From NCBI GenBank assembly GCA_017470995.1, contig JAFUXI010000034.1:31479-95478 (forward strand): a stretch of 64,000 nucleotides of DNA, in the 5' to 3' direction. How positions within the stretch are numbered: position 1 is the stretch's first letter; every line of letters starts with the position of its first letter. The translations under genes were made by a program, and so were the position numbers. This DNA comes from Spirochaetales bacterium (GTDB lineage: Bacteria > Spirochaetota > Spirochaetia > Sphaerochaetales > Sphaerochaetaceae). The notes under the pieces are model-generated. The model did not search any database, was not told the DNA's origin, and was given only the letters and a program-made list of their open reading frames with translations. This document shows positions 1 through 6,527 of the stretch, piece by piece.

Positions 1-732
1 TTTGCACAGCTCTGCAGCCCTGCCCACGTATACACCATCGTCCTTTCCGACATCATCGGAGATCCGCTGGACATGATTGCCTCCGGCCCTGCCTACCCTG
101 ACAGCTCGACATGCGACCAAGCCATGGAGATTGCCTCACGATACAACCTTCAGCTGTCAGACAAGGCACAGGCTCTTCTCAGGCAGGAAACTCCCAAGAC
201 CCTGGATAATGTCACCACCTATGTCACGGGAAGCGTGAAGCAGCTCTGCAAGGCCGCAGAAGAGACTGCCGCGCAGCTCGGCTACACCCCCGTCTTTTTA
301 AGTGCCAGCCTTGAATGCGAAGCCCGAGAAGCCGGATCATTTCTGGCATCGATTGCCCGGGACCATCAGGACAGCAGAAAGTCTCTGGCCTTCATTGCCG
401 GAGGAGAAACCGTCGTACACCTTACCGGCCATGGCCTCGGCGGCCGCAACCAGGAGATTGCCCTCTCTGCCGCCGACAGTATCGACAACTGCAGGGAGAC
501 CTGTGTTTTCTCGGTAGGATCCGACGGAACCGATGGCCCGACCGACGCTGCCGGCGGATACTGTGACCAGGATACAAATCAAGCGCTCAAAGCCCAGGGT
601 CTGGACATCAAGGCCGTCCTATCGGACAACGATGCCTACCACGCCCTGCAGAAATCTGATGGGCTTATCTTCACCGGCGCAACGGGCACCAACGTCAACG
701 ACCTGAGCGTGCTTCTGATCCGCAGGCACTGA
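1..732 (+). CDS. Glycerate 2-kinase, MOFRL type (C-terminal part, N-terminus outside window)
   Basis: The frame is open from base 1, so the gene begins upstream of the window; about 243 residues are visible. They match the C-terminal part of the GckA/TtuD-class glycerate kinases, which make 2-phosphoglycerate from glycerate and ATP. Seen directly: GDPLDMIASGP near the window edge, then GHGLGGRNQE, GSDGTDGPTDAAGG and the closing TGTNVNDL. These glycine-rich loops are the conserved phosphate and substrate loops of the family. The stop codon abuts the start of the next gene with no gap, so the two are almost certainly co-transcribed and translationally coupled. An ATG at base 73 is internal and not a real start. 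Confidence 0.9.
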   Translation, partial: FAQLCSPAHVYTIVLSDIIGDPLDMIASGPAYPDSSTCDQAMEIASRYNLQLSDKAQALLRQETPKTLDNVTTYVTGSVKQLCKAAEETAAQLGYTPVFLSASLECEAREAGSFLASIARDHQDSRKSLAFIAGGETVVHLTGHGLGGRNQEIALSAADSIDNCRETCVFSVGSDGTDGPTDAAGGYCDQDTNQALKAQGLDIKAVLSDNDAYHALQKSDGLIFTGATGTNVNDLSVLLIRRH

Positions 733-1497
733 ATGGACATCTACGAAGCCAACCGCAAGGCCTGGAACAACGAAGCCTCTTTAGGCAACTTCTGGACGCT
801 CATGGTCAAGGACGAGCAGATCCGGAAAGCACGTGAGGGCAATCCCGAAATCTGGGTCACCCCGTTCAAGGCTGTTCCCCTGACCTGGATCTCCGATCTC
901 AAGGGGCAGGAGGTCCTCCTTGCATGTTCAGGCGGAGGCCAGCAGACCCCTATTCTTGCGGCATACGGAGCAAACGTCACCACGCTGGACATCTCGGACA
1001 GCCAGATCAGTCAGGATAGAGCCGCCCTTGAAAAGTATGGCCTCAAAGCCACCCTGGTGCGGGCCAACGTACTTGAAATGCCGTTTGAAGACAACAGTTT
1101 CAAAGCCGTCATCATGCCCCAGGCAATGAATTTCATCGATGACCTGGAAAAACTGTACACCGAAGTCAAGCGCGTCCTAAGAAGCGGCGGAGTCTTCATC
1201 TTCGGCACGGCGAACCCCATCCTCTACACCTTCGACGAGCGCATACAAGACAGAAAGCTCAAGGTCAGATACACAATCCCCTTCTCCCATTCCAAAAGCC
1301 TCTCGGAAAAGGCCCTCGCCTCCAGGTTGTCTGAAAACGATACCCTTGAGTTCTCGCACACCCTGGATTCAATTCTGGGATTGCTTACACTAAAGGGCTT
1401 TGCCATAACCGGGTTCTATACCGACAGCGCCGGAAGCGAGCCTACGGACTCCTTTGTCCATGACAGCCATCTGGCCGTCAGAGCCGTTCTGGCATAA
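733..1497 (+). CDS. Class I SAM-dependent methyltransferase
   Basis: This 254-residue protein carries a Rossmann-type SAM-binding fold. Around residues 60-90 it shows the glycine-rich motif LLACSGGGQQ followed by an acidic beta-2 end (TTLDIS). A post-motif (LEMPFEDNSF) and a motif near AVIMPQAMNF follow, as in UbiE/COG2226-like small-molecule methyltransferases. The substrate cannot be told from the sequence. ATG follows directly on the TGA of the glycerate kinase gene, which argues for translational coupling. No obvious terminator follows; the next gene has its own promoter. Confidence 0.8.
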   Translation: MDIYEANRKAWNNEASLGNFWTLMVKDEQIRKAREGNPEIWVTPFKAVPLTWISDLKGQEVLLACSGGGQQTPILAAYGANVTTLDISDSQISQDRAALEKYGLKATLVRANVLEMPFEDNSFKAVIMPQAMNFIDDLEKLYTEVKRVLRSGGVFIFGTANPILYTFDERIQDRKLKVRYTIPFSHSKSLSEKALASRLSENDTLEFSHTLDSILGLLTLKGFAITGFYTDSAGSEPTDSFVHDSHLAVRAVLA

Positions 1498-1574
1498 GAG
1501 AACGGATGTTTACTATCCTTTCGCTGTCCGGTGTAACTTCTCGGATGGCGATTGTTTTATAGTTTAGATATTCA

Positions 1575-1603
1575 TTTACATAAACCGAATATATGGGGAT
1601 AAT
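1575..1603 (+). promoter_or_regulatory. Predicted sigma-70 promoter for the lipoprotein/beta-barrel pair
   Basis: TTTACA at 1575-1580 and GATAAT at 1598-1603 are separated by exactly 17 bases. Transcription would start near 1610 and leave a leader of about 45 bases that contains the palindrome at 1625-1640 and the AGGAGG ribosome site. Confidence 0.55.
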
Positions 1604-1624
1604 AGGTTTATTGGATTCGTTTCT

Positions 1625-1640
1625 CGGAGCCCGGGCTCCG
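1625..1640. repeat. Perfect 16-bp palindrome in the leader of the lipoprotein gene
   Basis: The sequence cggagcccgggctccg is its own reverse complement and lies between the predicted start of transcription and the Shine-Dalgarno sequence (AGGAGG at 1643-1648). As RNA it would give only a tight hairpin without room for a good loop, so a DNA operator bound by a dimeric protein is as likely as an RNA element. Confidence 0.6.
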
Positions 1641-1653
1641 ACAGGAGGAAAAC

Positions 1654-3468
1654 GTGAAGAAAATTCTTCTGGGACTTTTTGTAGTTGTCATGATCATCGG
1701 TCTTACGGCATGTTCTCAGGACCTTTCGTCCAAAATGGGTGCGAACATGAAGAAGATGGGCAACAACATCTATGGAATCAGAGCCAATATGGCTGATGTA
1801 AACAAGGCTTCCGGCGCCGTTGACAGCTCGGTCGACAGTGACGGAAATGTCAATATCAACAAAGCCGCAGATATCATGAAGTTGCTCGACGGCATCAAGC
1901 AGTCCAAGCAGAAAACCGATGCTCTCAGGGAGAGCCTTCAGGAGTCGGCCGGAACAACGGATGCGCAGCTTGCAGCAAGCGTCACGGAAACAAAGGCAGC
2001 CCTTGCGGCAAAGATCGCAACTCTCGAAGACGGAAACCAGAAGACGGTTGCAAACGTTATCAAGAGCGCCCTCGAATCGGTGGAAACCAGTGTTTCACCC
2101 AATCCCACAAAAGCAGAAGTCGCTACGGTGGCAATCCTCAACGAAATGGCAAAAGTCATCACCAATCTGGATGATGACAGCATTGAAAACATCGCCGATC
2201 AGGGACAGGAAGCTCTCGATGCGCTTCTCATTGTCTCGGGACTCGGAAGCATGGATCTGCTTGACAATCTTACCCTTCAGAACATCCTCGGAAGCGTAGG
2301 GTCCAAGGCTGCCGGAGACGATGACGAACAATTCTTCCAGCACATGGTTACTAATCTCGTGAAGTTTGTCTGTACCGACGGAAAGTTCAGCCAGCTCCGT
2401 TACAATTCCTTCATTTTCCAGGCAAAAACCCTGAGAGCCGCCTATGAGATGATTTCGCTGAAGTACATCAGAAACGCAACTTCCGTCAATGACTACGATG
2501 CGATTCTGAAAACCAGCTTCAGCCACGGTCTGGATGTTGAAGACCTGATAAAGTACATCATCTCATGGAACTTTATCGAACTTGACAACATCATCGGCAA
2601 TGACATAATCGGAGAGACCCTCGGTGCAATGATTTCGCCGACCAACTATGATAAGCTCACGAATCTCTCCGATCCGAGCAAGAATTTCGACGATGAAGCA
2701 ATGCAGGAGGCATTGAAGAAATTCTCCGATGCGGCTCTGTTGGCTTTCGGGCTGAACTTCGACGCACTAAAGGATTTCTCTTTCCCCTCAACCAGACAGT
2801 ATTCAGATGATGAACTTCTGGAAGATATCCTGAGGGATGAGCTGAACAAAATCTACGAAGACAAGGCCGTTGAGGACAAGCAGAAAACGGATCCGGAATT
2901 CCCCAGAAGCGACGAGGAACTTGAGGAGTACCTGAACGATAATGAGGTTTCGATTCAGATAATCCTTGCCGTGGCGGATGCCATGAGTCAGGAAAAAAAC
3001 GGTGAATATGCCATTCCGTCCAATCCCACTTATGATACTGAATCCCGCACGGAAGAGGAGATTGCAGCAATAAGGGCAGAGAGGGAAACCCTTATCAGGG
3101 GCTATCTCAAGGCTGAACCTTTCAATTATACGGATGAAAGCCTGCAGGAAGCCATGAATGCGGCTCTTGAAGCAGCACGTGAAAATGACATGATGTTCAT
3201 GGTTCTTGCGATTACCTTCCAGGTCTCCGAGATCCTCGACCCGGAAAAAGGCAAAGACAAGATTGCCGATCTCGGAGATGCCGTGAAGGCGCTTCCCGGG
3301 GATTTCATGAGGTTTGTCGGAACCGCAGTCGTGATTCTTACGGATGCCGAATGGCATGAAACCCTTCTCTCTCTTGCCAAAGTTCCGGCAAGTGAAGAGC
3401 ACAAGGTGTCATACCTTCTCAAAGTATCTTCCGGCAGTCTGTTCGGCTTCGGAGAGGAGGATGAATAA
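1654..3468 (+). CDS. Large predicted lipoprotein of unknown function
   Basis: The 604-residue protein starts with a lipoprotein signal (MKKILLG, hydrophobic stretch, lipobox LTAC at about residues 17-20), so it is probably lipid-anchored. GTG at 1654 is chosen as start because AGGAGG lies 5 bases upstream and the signal peptide begins there. The mature part is acidic and largely helical by eye: an Ala/Lys/Glu-rich region around residues 60-160, a middle with hydrophobic helices, and a charged region around 390-480. No known domain is recognised. It overlaps the next gene by one base, so the two products are probably made together; a periplasmic partner of the beta-barrel protein is a reasonable guess. 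Confidence 0.75.
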   Translation: MKKILLGLFVVVMIIGLTACSQDLSSKMGANMKKMGNNIYGIRANMADVNKASGAVDSSVDSDGNVNINKAADIMKLLDGIKQSKQKTDALRESLQESAGTTDAQLAASVTETKAALAAKIATLEDGNQKTVANVIKSALESVETSVSPNPTKAEVATVAILNEMAKVITNLDDDSIENIADQGQEALDALLIVSGLGSMDLLDNLTLQNILGSVGSKAAGDDDEQFFQHMVTNLVKFVCTDGKFSQLRYNSFIFQAKTLRAAYEMISLKYIRNATSVNDYDAILKTSFSHGLDVEDLIKYIISWNFIELDNIIGNDIIGETLGAMISPTNYDKLTNLSDPSKNFDDEAMQEALKKFSDAALLAFGLNFDALKDFSFPSTRQYSDDELLEDILRDELNKIYEDKAVEDKQKTDPEFPRSDEELEEYLNDNEVSIQIILAVADAMSQEKNGEYAIPSNPTYDTESRTEEEIAAIRAERETLIRGYLKAEPFNYTDESLQEAMNAALEAARENDMMFMVLAITFQVSEILDPEKGKDKIADLGDAVKALPGDFMRFVGTAVVILTDAEWHETLLSLAKVPASEEHKVSYLLKVSSGSLFGFGEEDE

Positions 3469-4721
3469 TGAAAAAACTGACGATTGCACTTCTTCTGATT
3501 CTGACTGCATGTGCCTTTGCTTTTGCCGAAAACGAACCTGTCGTCACCTATGACGATATCGATTTCACATTCAGTCCCACAATGACATGGTACGATTCCA
3601 TGGGACAGAGCGGCCTTGCCAAGCCCGAGAGACTTGACAGCTTCTTCACCAATCCCGCTTCCATTCAGGGAAAGGGATTCAGGCTTGATTTCCCCTCTTT
3701 CTCATTCACCTTCTACAATCTGGAGAAACTTGTTTCGGATCCCGAGGCCGTGGATATTTTCAACAAGCTGATCAAGGGCGAAGCCTCCGATGAAGAGAAA
3801 ACGAAATACATGGTCAAGATTCTCGACAATCTCGGTTCGGGTCACAACCTTGCGGCAAAAGTTGACCTCGGATTCTCCGCAAGAATCGGTTCCGTCGGAT
3901 TCGGAACGAATGTCCAGATCAAACTGCACTCCCTGAATTCGGGCAGCAACATCACAAGCCAGACCCTCATTCCCGAGATAAACATCACACAGACAGTCGG
4001 ATTAGGCTTCAAGTTCATCGACACGGACACCCTTTCGCTTTCTGCAGGAGCCTCCCTGCACGGAGTACTCAAGGCTTACTACAAGGGAATTGGCGCCAGC
4101 AAGATCCTTTCCCTTCTCTCCAGCGGCGAAGATATCACCACGCCTCTCATGTGGGATACTCCCGTAATGGGAGGATGGGCACTGCCTTTCGACCTCGGCG
4201 TGACGCTCGGTCTCTTCGATGATACGTTCACAATTGCCGCGACAGCCAATAACATCAATGGAATCTATCACATGAAGAGCTACACCGGTACCGGCTATAT
4301 GTTTAACAAGGAGGCTCCGGAAGATGCTCCCGAAAAGAAGGACTCCGTAGCTTTCGAAGTCAGGACCCCATGGACACTGAACTTCGGTGTTGCATTCGCT
4401 CCTGAGCTCGGCTTCTTCAAGCCTGTCGTAACGCTTGATTTCATCGACATGTTCGATCTGTGCAAGAGCTTCGGCTCCGAATCCTTCAGGGCAAGCGATA
4501 TCCTTCTGCATATTAATTTCGGTACTGAACTCAACCTGACAGACTTCATCCAGCTCAGAGCAGGAGTAAACCGCGGCTTCCTATCCATCGGAACCGGAAT
4601 TTGGCTCAAGTTCGCACAGCTTGATGTTTCGTACGGCTGGCAGGAGTTCGGCGCAGAGCTCGGAGACAAACCTGTCGATGCACTGACCGTCAGATTCATC
4701 CTCGGTTATGACAAAAAGTAA
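3468..4721 (+). CDS. Predicted outer-membrane beta-barrel protein
   Basis: The 417-residue product has an N-terminal signal peptide (MKKLTIALLL, cleavage likely after AFAFA). The rest alternates short amphipathic strands with turns, glycine and aromatic residues (for example VGFGTNVQIKL, LSLSAGASLHG, VRFILGYD at the end). An early TNPAS motif recalls FadL/PorV-like or TraF-like barrel proteins. The C-terminus ends in a strand, as expected for insertion by BamA. Its ATG overlaps the stop of the lipoprotein gene by one base, and a terminator follows, so these two genes form a closed transcription unit. Specific cargo or function is unknown. Confidence 0.65.
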   Translation: MKKLTIALLLILTACAFAFAENEPVVTYDDIDFTFSPTMTWYDSMGQSGLAKPERLDSFFTNPASIQGKGFRLDFPSFSFTFYNLEKLVSDPEAVDIFNKLIKGEASDEEKTKYMVKILDNLGSGHNLAAKVDLGFSARIGSVGFGTNVQIKLHSLNSGSNITSQTLIPEINITQTVGLGFKFIDTDTLSLSAGASLHGVLKAYYKGIGASKILSLLSSGEDITTPLMWDTPVMGGWALPFDLGVTLGLFDDTFTIAATANNINGIYHMKSYTGTGYMFNKEAPEDAPEKKDSVAFEVRTPWTLNFGVAFAPELGFFKPVVTLDFIDMFDLCKSFGSESFRASDILLHINFGTELNLTDFIQLRAGVNRGFLSIGTGIWLKFAQLDVSYGWQEFGAELGDKPVDALTVRFILGYDKK

Positions 4722-4742
4722 CAGCAGATAATTCAACAACCC

Positions 4743-4776
4743 AAGGGCTGCCGGAAATGACAGCCCTTTTCTTCTT
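4743..4776 (+). terminator. Intrinsic terminator after the beta-barrel gene
   Basis: An 8-bp stem (aagggctg with cagccctt) with a 10-base loop is followed by a T-rich stretch, 20 bases after the stop codon. Confidence 0.8.
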
Positions 4777-4854
4777 CGCCTGTTGAACTCCACGAAACGT
4801 AGGTTGCCATACAACAACCCGTCTGCTACGCTGATGCCGAAAACGGAGATGAAT

Positions 4855-5454
4855 ATGGATAACTATGTAACTGGATCCCTGATAAAGAAGCTCAGGGAGA
4901 ACAAACAACTTACCCAGGAGGAGCTGGCAGAAAGAGTCTGTGTCAGCAGCAAGGCAATCAGCAAGTGGGAAACCGGTAGAGGCTTCCCGGATATCGGGCT
5001 GATAGAGCCCCTTGCAAAGGCCCTCGGTATTTCCGTGGTCGAACTGCTTACGGGTGTGGACATAACAAACAAGAACAGGTCCTCCGACATGAAGAAATGC
5101 AAATTCTACGTCTGCCCGGTCTGCGGAAATGCCATACAGGCCACAGGCGAGGCTGTCATGAGCTGCTGTGGCATCACACTACCCCCACTGGAGGCGGAAG
5201 AAGATGATTGTGAGCACCCCATAGGCATTGAGATCATCGAGGACGAATACTACGTCACCGTGGACCATCCGATGACAAAGACCCACTACATCTCTTTCCT
5301 TGCAGCGGTATCTGACCAGACAGTCCAGTTTACGAAACTCTATCCGGAGGGGGATGCAGCCACGCGCTTCAAGATCAACCGGGTTGAACGCATCTACGCA
5401 TACTGCAACCGTCACGGACTGTTTGGACTGGACCTGAGAAAGAAAAGGAAGTGA
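4855..5454 (+). CDS. XRE-family regulator fused to a complete desulfoferrodoxin (superoxide reductase) domain
   Basis: Residues 8-66 are an HTH-XRE domain (LRENKQLTQEELAERV, SKWETGRGFPD). Residues 83-195 match desulfoferrodoxin: a CxxC and CC pair (C87, C90, C104, C105) as in the FeCys4 centre, and all five usual ligands of the catalytic iron (H121, H138 and H144 in DHPMTKTHYISF, C184 and H187 in YCNRHGL). The residues that are Glu-Lys just before the first His in many enzymes are Cys-Glu here, so catalysis may be altered. ATG 4855 is preferred over upstream starts because GGAG lies 6 bases before it. HTH-Dx-SOR fusions are known as a class. A redox- or superoxide-responsive regulator is the likely role; its targets are unknown. 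Confidence 0.85.
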   Translation: MDNYVTGSLIKKLRENKQLTQEELAERVCVSSKAISKWETGRGFPDIGLIEPLAKALGISVVELLTGVDITNKNRSSDMKKCKFYVCPVCGNAIQATGEAVMSCCGITLPPLEAEEDDCEHPIGIEIIEDEYYVTVDHPMTKTHYISFLAAVSDQTVQFTKLYPEGDAATRFKINRVERIYAYCNRHGLFGLDLRKKRK

Positions 5455-5459
5455 TAGGC

Positions 5460-5655
5460 TTTCTACCAAATTACGGGTTTTTTCGTAATTGGTAGAATCT
5501 TTTTCTACAAAAAAGGCCGATACCATTCAAATTGGCTGAATTTTTTGCTTTTTCAAACAGGACTTTCTACAAAAACATTGGGGCTTCCTTGTTTCGGTAG
5601 AAACTTCATCCCTAAATTTCTACCAATTTCTACCTTTTTCCTGTTTTTGTAGAAG
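5460..5655. repeat. Cluster of eight TTCTAC-core repeats in both orientations
   Basis: The core TTTCTAC(C/A) occurs at 5460, 5502, 5564, 5617 and 5627 on the + strand and, inverted, at 5491, 5596 and 5648. Three inverted pairs can be drawn (5460/5497, 5564/5603, 5627/5655), each spanning 29-40 bases. The first pair can form a near-perfect stem of about 15 bp. The stretch lies between the 3' ends of two convergent genes and has no convincing reading frame. It may be a protein-binding array, such as integrase arm sites, or a decayed mobile repeat. Confidence 0.7.
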
Positions 5656-5683
5656 GGCACCTTCGAATCCCACGTGCCCCCCA
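5655..5683 (+). other. tRNA 3'-end-like fragment (possible attachment-site scar)
   Basis: The stretch holds TTCGAAT, the standard T-loop, followed by CCCAC, GTGCCCC and a CCA-like end at 5681-5683. It lacks a matching anticodon or D arm. GGGCAC and GTGCCC at its borders pair with each other. It reads like the last third of a tRNA gene, not a working one, and lies directly beside the TTCTAC repeats. Confidence 0.35.
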
Positions 5684-5686
5684 GAT

Positions 5687-5729
5687 AAAAGCAAAGGGAC
5701 CAGAATTGCTTCTGATCCCTTTTGCTTTT
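5687..5729 (-). terminator. Terminator of tRNA-Ser(CGA)
   Basis: AAAAGCAAAGGGA at 5687-5699 pairs with TCCCTTTTGCTTTT at 5716-5729 with one bulged base, and an inner CAGAA/TTCTG stem extends the hairpin. It sits immediately after the 3' end of the minus-strand tRNA. Confidence 0.7.
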
Positions 5730-5730
5730 C

Positions 5731-5817
5731 GGAGTGATAGGGATTCGAACCCTAGGTGAGGACGAGCCCCACACCAGATTTCGAGTCTGGCTCCTTCGAC
5801 CACTCGGACATCGCTCC
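5731..5817 (-). tRNA. tRNA-Ser (anticodon CGA)
   Basis: The minus strand folds into an 87-base class II tRNA with a long variable arm. Acceptor GGAGCGA faces TCACTCC with one C-A mismatch; the anticodon loop is CTCGAAA inside a CCAGA/TCTGG stem; the T arm is GGGTTCGAATCCC. CCA is not encoded. It reads TCG codons. A promoter is visible upstream and a terminator downstream, so it is a single-gene unit. Confidence 0.95.
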
Positions 5818-5827
5818 AACGTTGTGC

Positions 5828-5856
5828 ATTATCACCATATTTTGCCTTCGTGTCAA
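5828..5856 (-). promoter_or_regulatory. Promoter of tRNA-Ser(CGA)
   Basis: On the minus strand, TTGACA (5851-5856) and GATAAT (5828-5833) are separated by 17 bases, about 10 bases ahead of the tRNA 5' end. This is a near-consensus sigma-70 promoter. Confidence 0.75.
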
Positions 5857-5882
5857 ACGCTGTAAAGCTCTTAGAACATCTA

Positions 5883-5911
5883 TTGACAAAGAATAGAACT
5901 ATCATTATGTT
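5883..5911 (+). promoter_or_regulatory. Promoter of the rightward tRNA cluster
   Basis: TTGACA (5883-5888), a 17-base spacer and TATGTT (5906-5911) stand 12 bases before tRNA-Ser(TGA). It is divergent from the promoter of tRNA-Ser(CGA), with about 26 bases between the two -35 boxes. Confidence 0.75.
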
Positions 5912-5923
5912 TTAAAGGCTATT

Positions 5924-6008
5924 GGATGGATGGCCGAGTGGTCGAAGGCGGCGGTCTTGAAAACCGTTGAGGTGCAAGCCTCCGGGGGTTCGAATCCCTC
6001 TCCATCCG
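5924..6008 (+). tRNA. tRNA-Ser (anticodon TGA)
   Basis: This is an 85-base class II tRNA. Acceptor GGATGGA pairs perfectly with TCCATCC, the discriminator is G, the anticodon loop is CTTGAAA, the long variable arm is typical of serine, and the T arm is GGGGGTTCGAATCCCTC. CCA is not encoded. It probably reads TCA and other TCN codons by wobble. Confidence 0.95.
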
Positions 6009-6091
6009 TCCTTGGTAACATTGGGGCCGTGGGGTTCAGCAGGCCGGATTCTGATCCAGCCGTATCCCACAACCACAATGGACCAATAGTT

Positions 6092-6178
6092 GGAGCGATG
6101 GCCGAGCGGTCGAAGGCGCTTCCCTGCTAAGGAAGTATACTGGTAACGGTATCCGGGGTTCAAATCCCCGTCACTCCG
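6092..6178 (+). tRNA. tRNA-Ser (anticodon GCT)
   Basis: An 87-base class II tRNA with anticodon loop CTGCTAA inside CTTCC/GGAAG, a long variable arm and T arm CGGGGTTCAAATCCCCG. Acceptor GGAGCGA against TCACTCC contains one C-A mismatch, the same pair as in tRNA-Ser(CGA). The discriminator is G. It reads AGC and AGT and lies 83 bases after tRNA-Ser(TGA), probably on the same transcript. Confidence 0.95.
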
Positions 6179-6238
6179 AATCGCGCAAAGCCATTGGGAA
6201 ACCAGTGGCGTTGTGTTTTTAATAGAGCATTGAGTGAA

Positions 6239-6260
6239 GGGGCAAGTCCTCGTCACTCAA
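6239..6260 (+). pseudogene. Degenerate copy of the 3' end of tRNA-Ser(GCT)
   Basis: The bases from GGGG at 6239 through CGTCACTC (ending 6258) repeat the T arm and acceptor of tRNA-Ser(GCT) at 6155-6178, with a two-base deletion in the T loop and two substitutions. No 5' half of a tRNA precedes it. It could be the scar of a tRNA duplication or of an element once integrated at the tRNA 3' end. Confidence 0.5.
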
Positions 6261-6267
6261 ACAAAAT

Positions 6268-6341
6268 GAGGTTGTAGCTCAGCTGGATAGAGCATCAGAT
6301 TGCGGATCTGAGGGTCAGAAGTTCGAATCTTCCCAGCCTCG
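6268..6341 (+). tRNA. tRNA-Arg (anticodon GCG)
   Basis: A 74-base tRNA: acceptor GAGGTTG pairs with CAGCCTC (one G-T pair), the D arm GCTCAGCTGGATAGAGC has the A20 typical of arginine tRNAs, and the anticodon loop TTGCGGA lies between TCAGA and TCTGA. The T arm has one weak outer pair. The anticodon GCG is unusual: most bacteria use ACG modified to inosine for CGT/CGC. It is followed by a strong terminator. Confidence 0.88.
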
Positions 6342-6344
6342 AAC

Positions 6345-6382
6345 AAACCCTTGCTGTGTAGTTTTACATGCAAGGGTTTTTT
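6345..6382 (+). terminator. Terminator of the tRNA cluster
   Basis: AAACCCTTGC (6345-6354) pairs with GCAAGGGTTT (6370-6379) and runs into a stretch of six T, directly after tRNA-Arg. Confidence 0.85.
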
Positions 6383-6461
6383 CTTGTTTTAGCGGAAAAG
6401 CGGTATAACCCATACCCAAGAAAACCCAAAAGTCTTTTTTCCCAGTCAATTGCTCTCAAGA

Positions 6462-6497
6462 AAATAAAAGAGGCCATCGCTATGCGACAGCCTCTTA
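6462..6497 (-). terminator. Terminator of the LRR lipoprotein gene
   Basis: On the minus strand, AAGAGGC and GCCTCTT form a stem around a loop of about 14 bases and run into a T-rich tail, 31 bases after the stop codon of the LRR lipoprotein gene. Confidence 0.65.
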
Positions 6498-6527
6498 CGA
6501 ATCTCAGTCATCGACAATCAAATGATG

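Noticed and set aside
4783..4854. Upstream start for the XRE-desulfoferrodoxin gene
   Set aside because: The extra 24 residues are unlike XRE N-termini and no ribosome site precedes them; GGAG is placed for ATG 4855.
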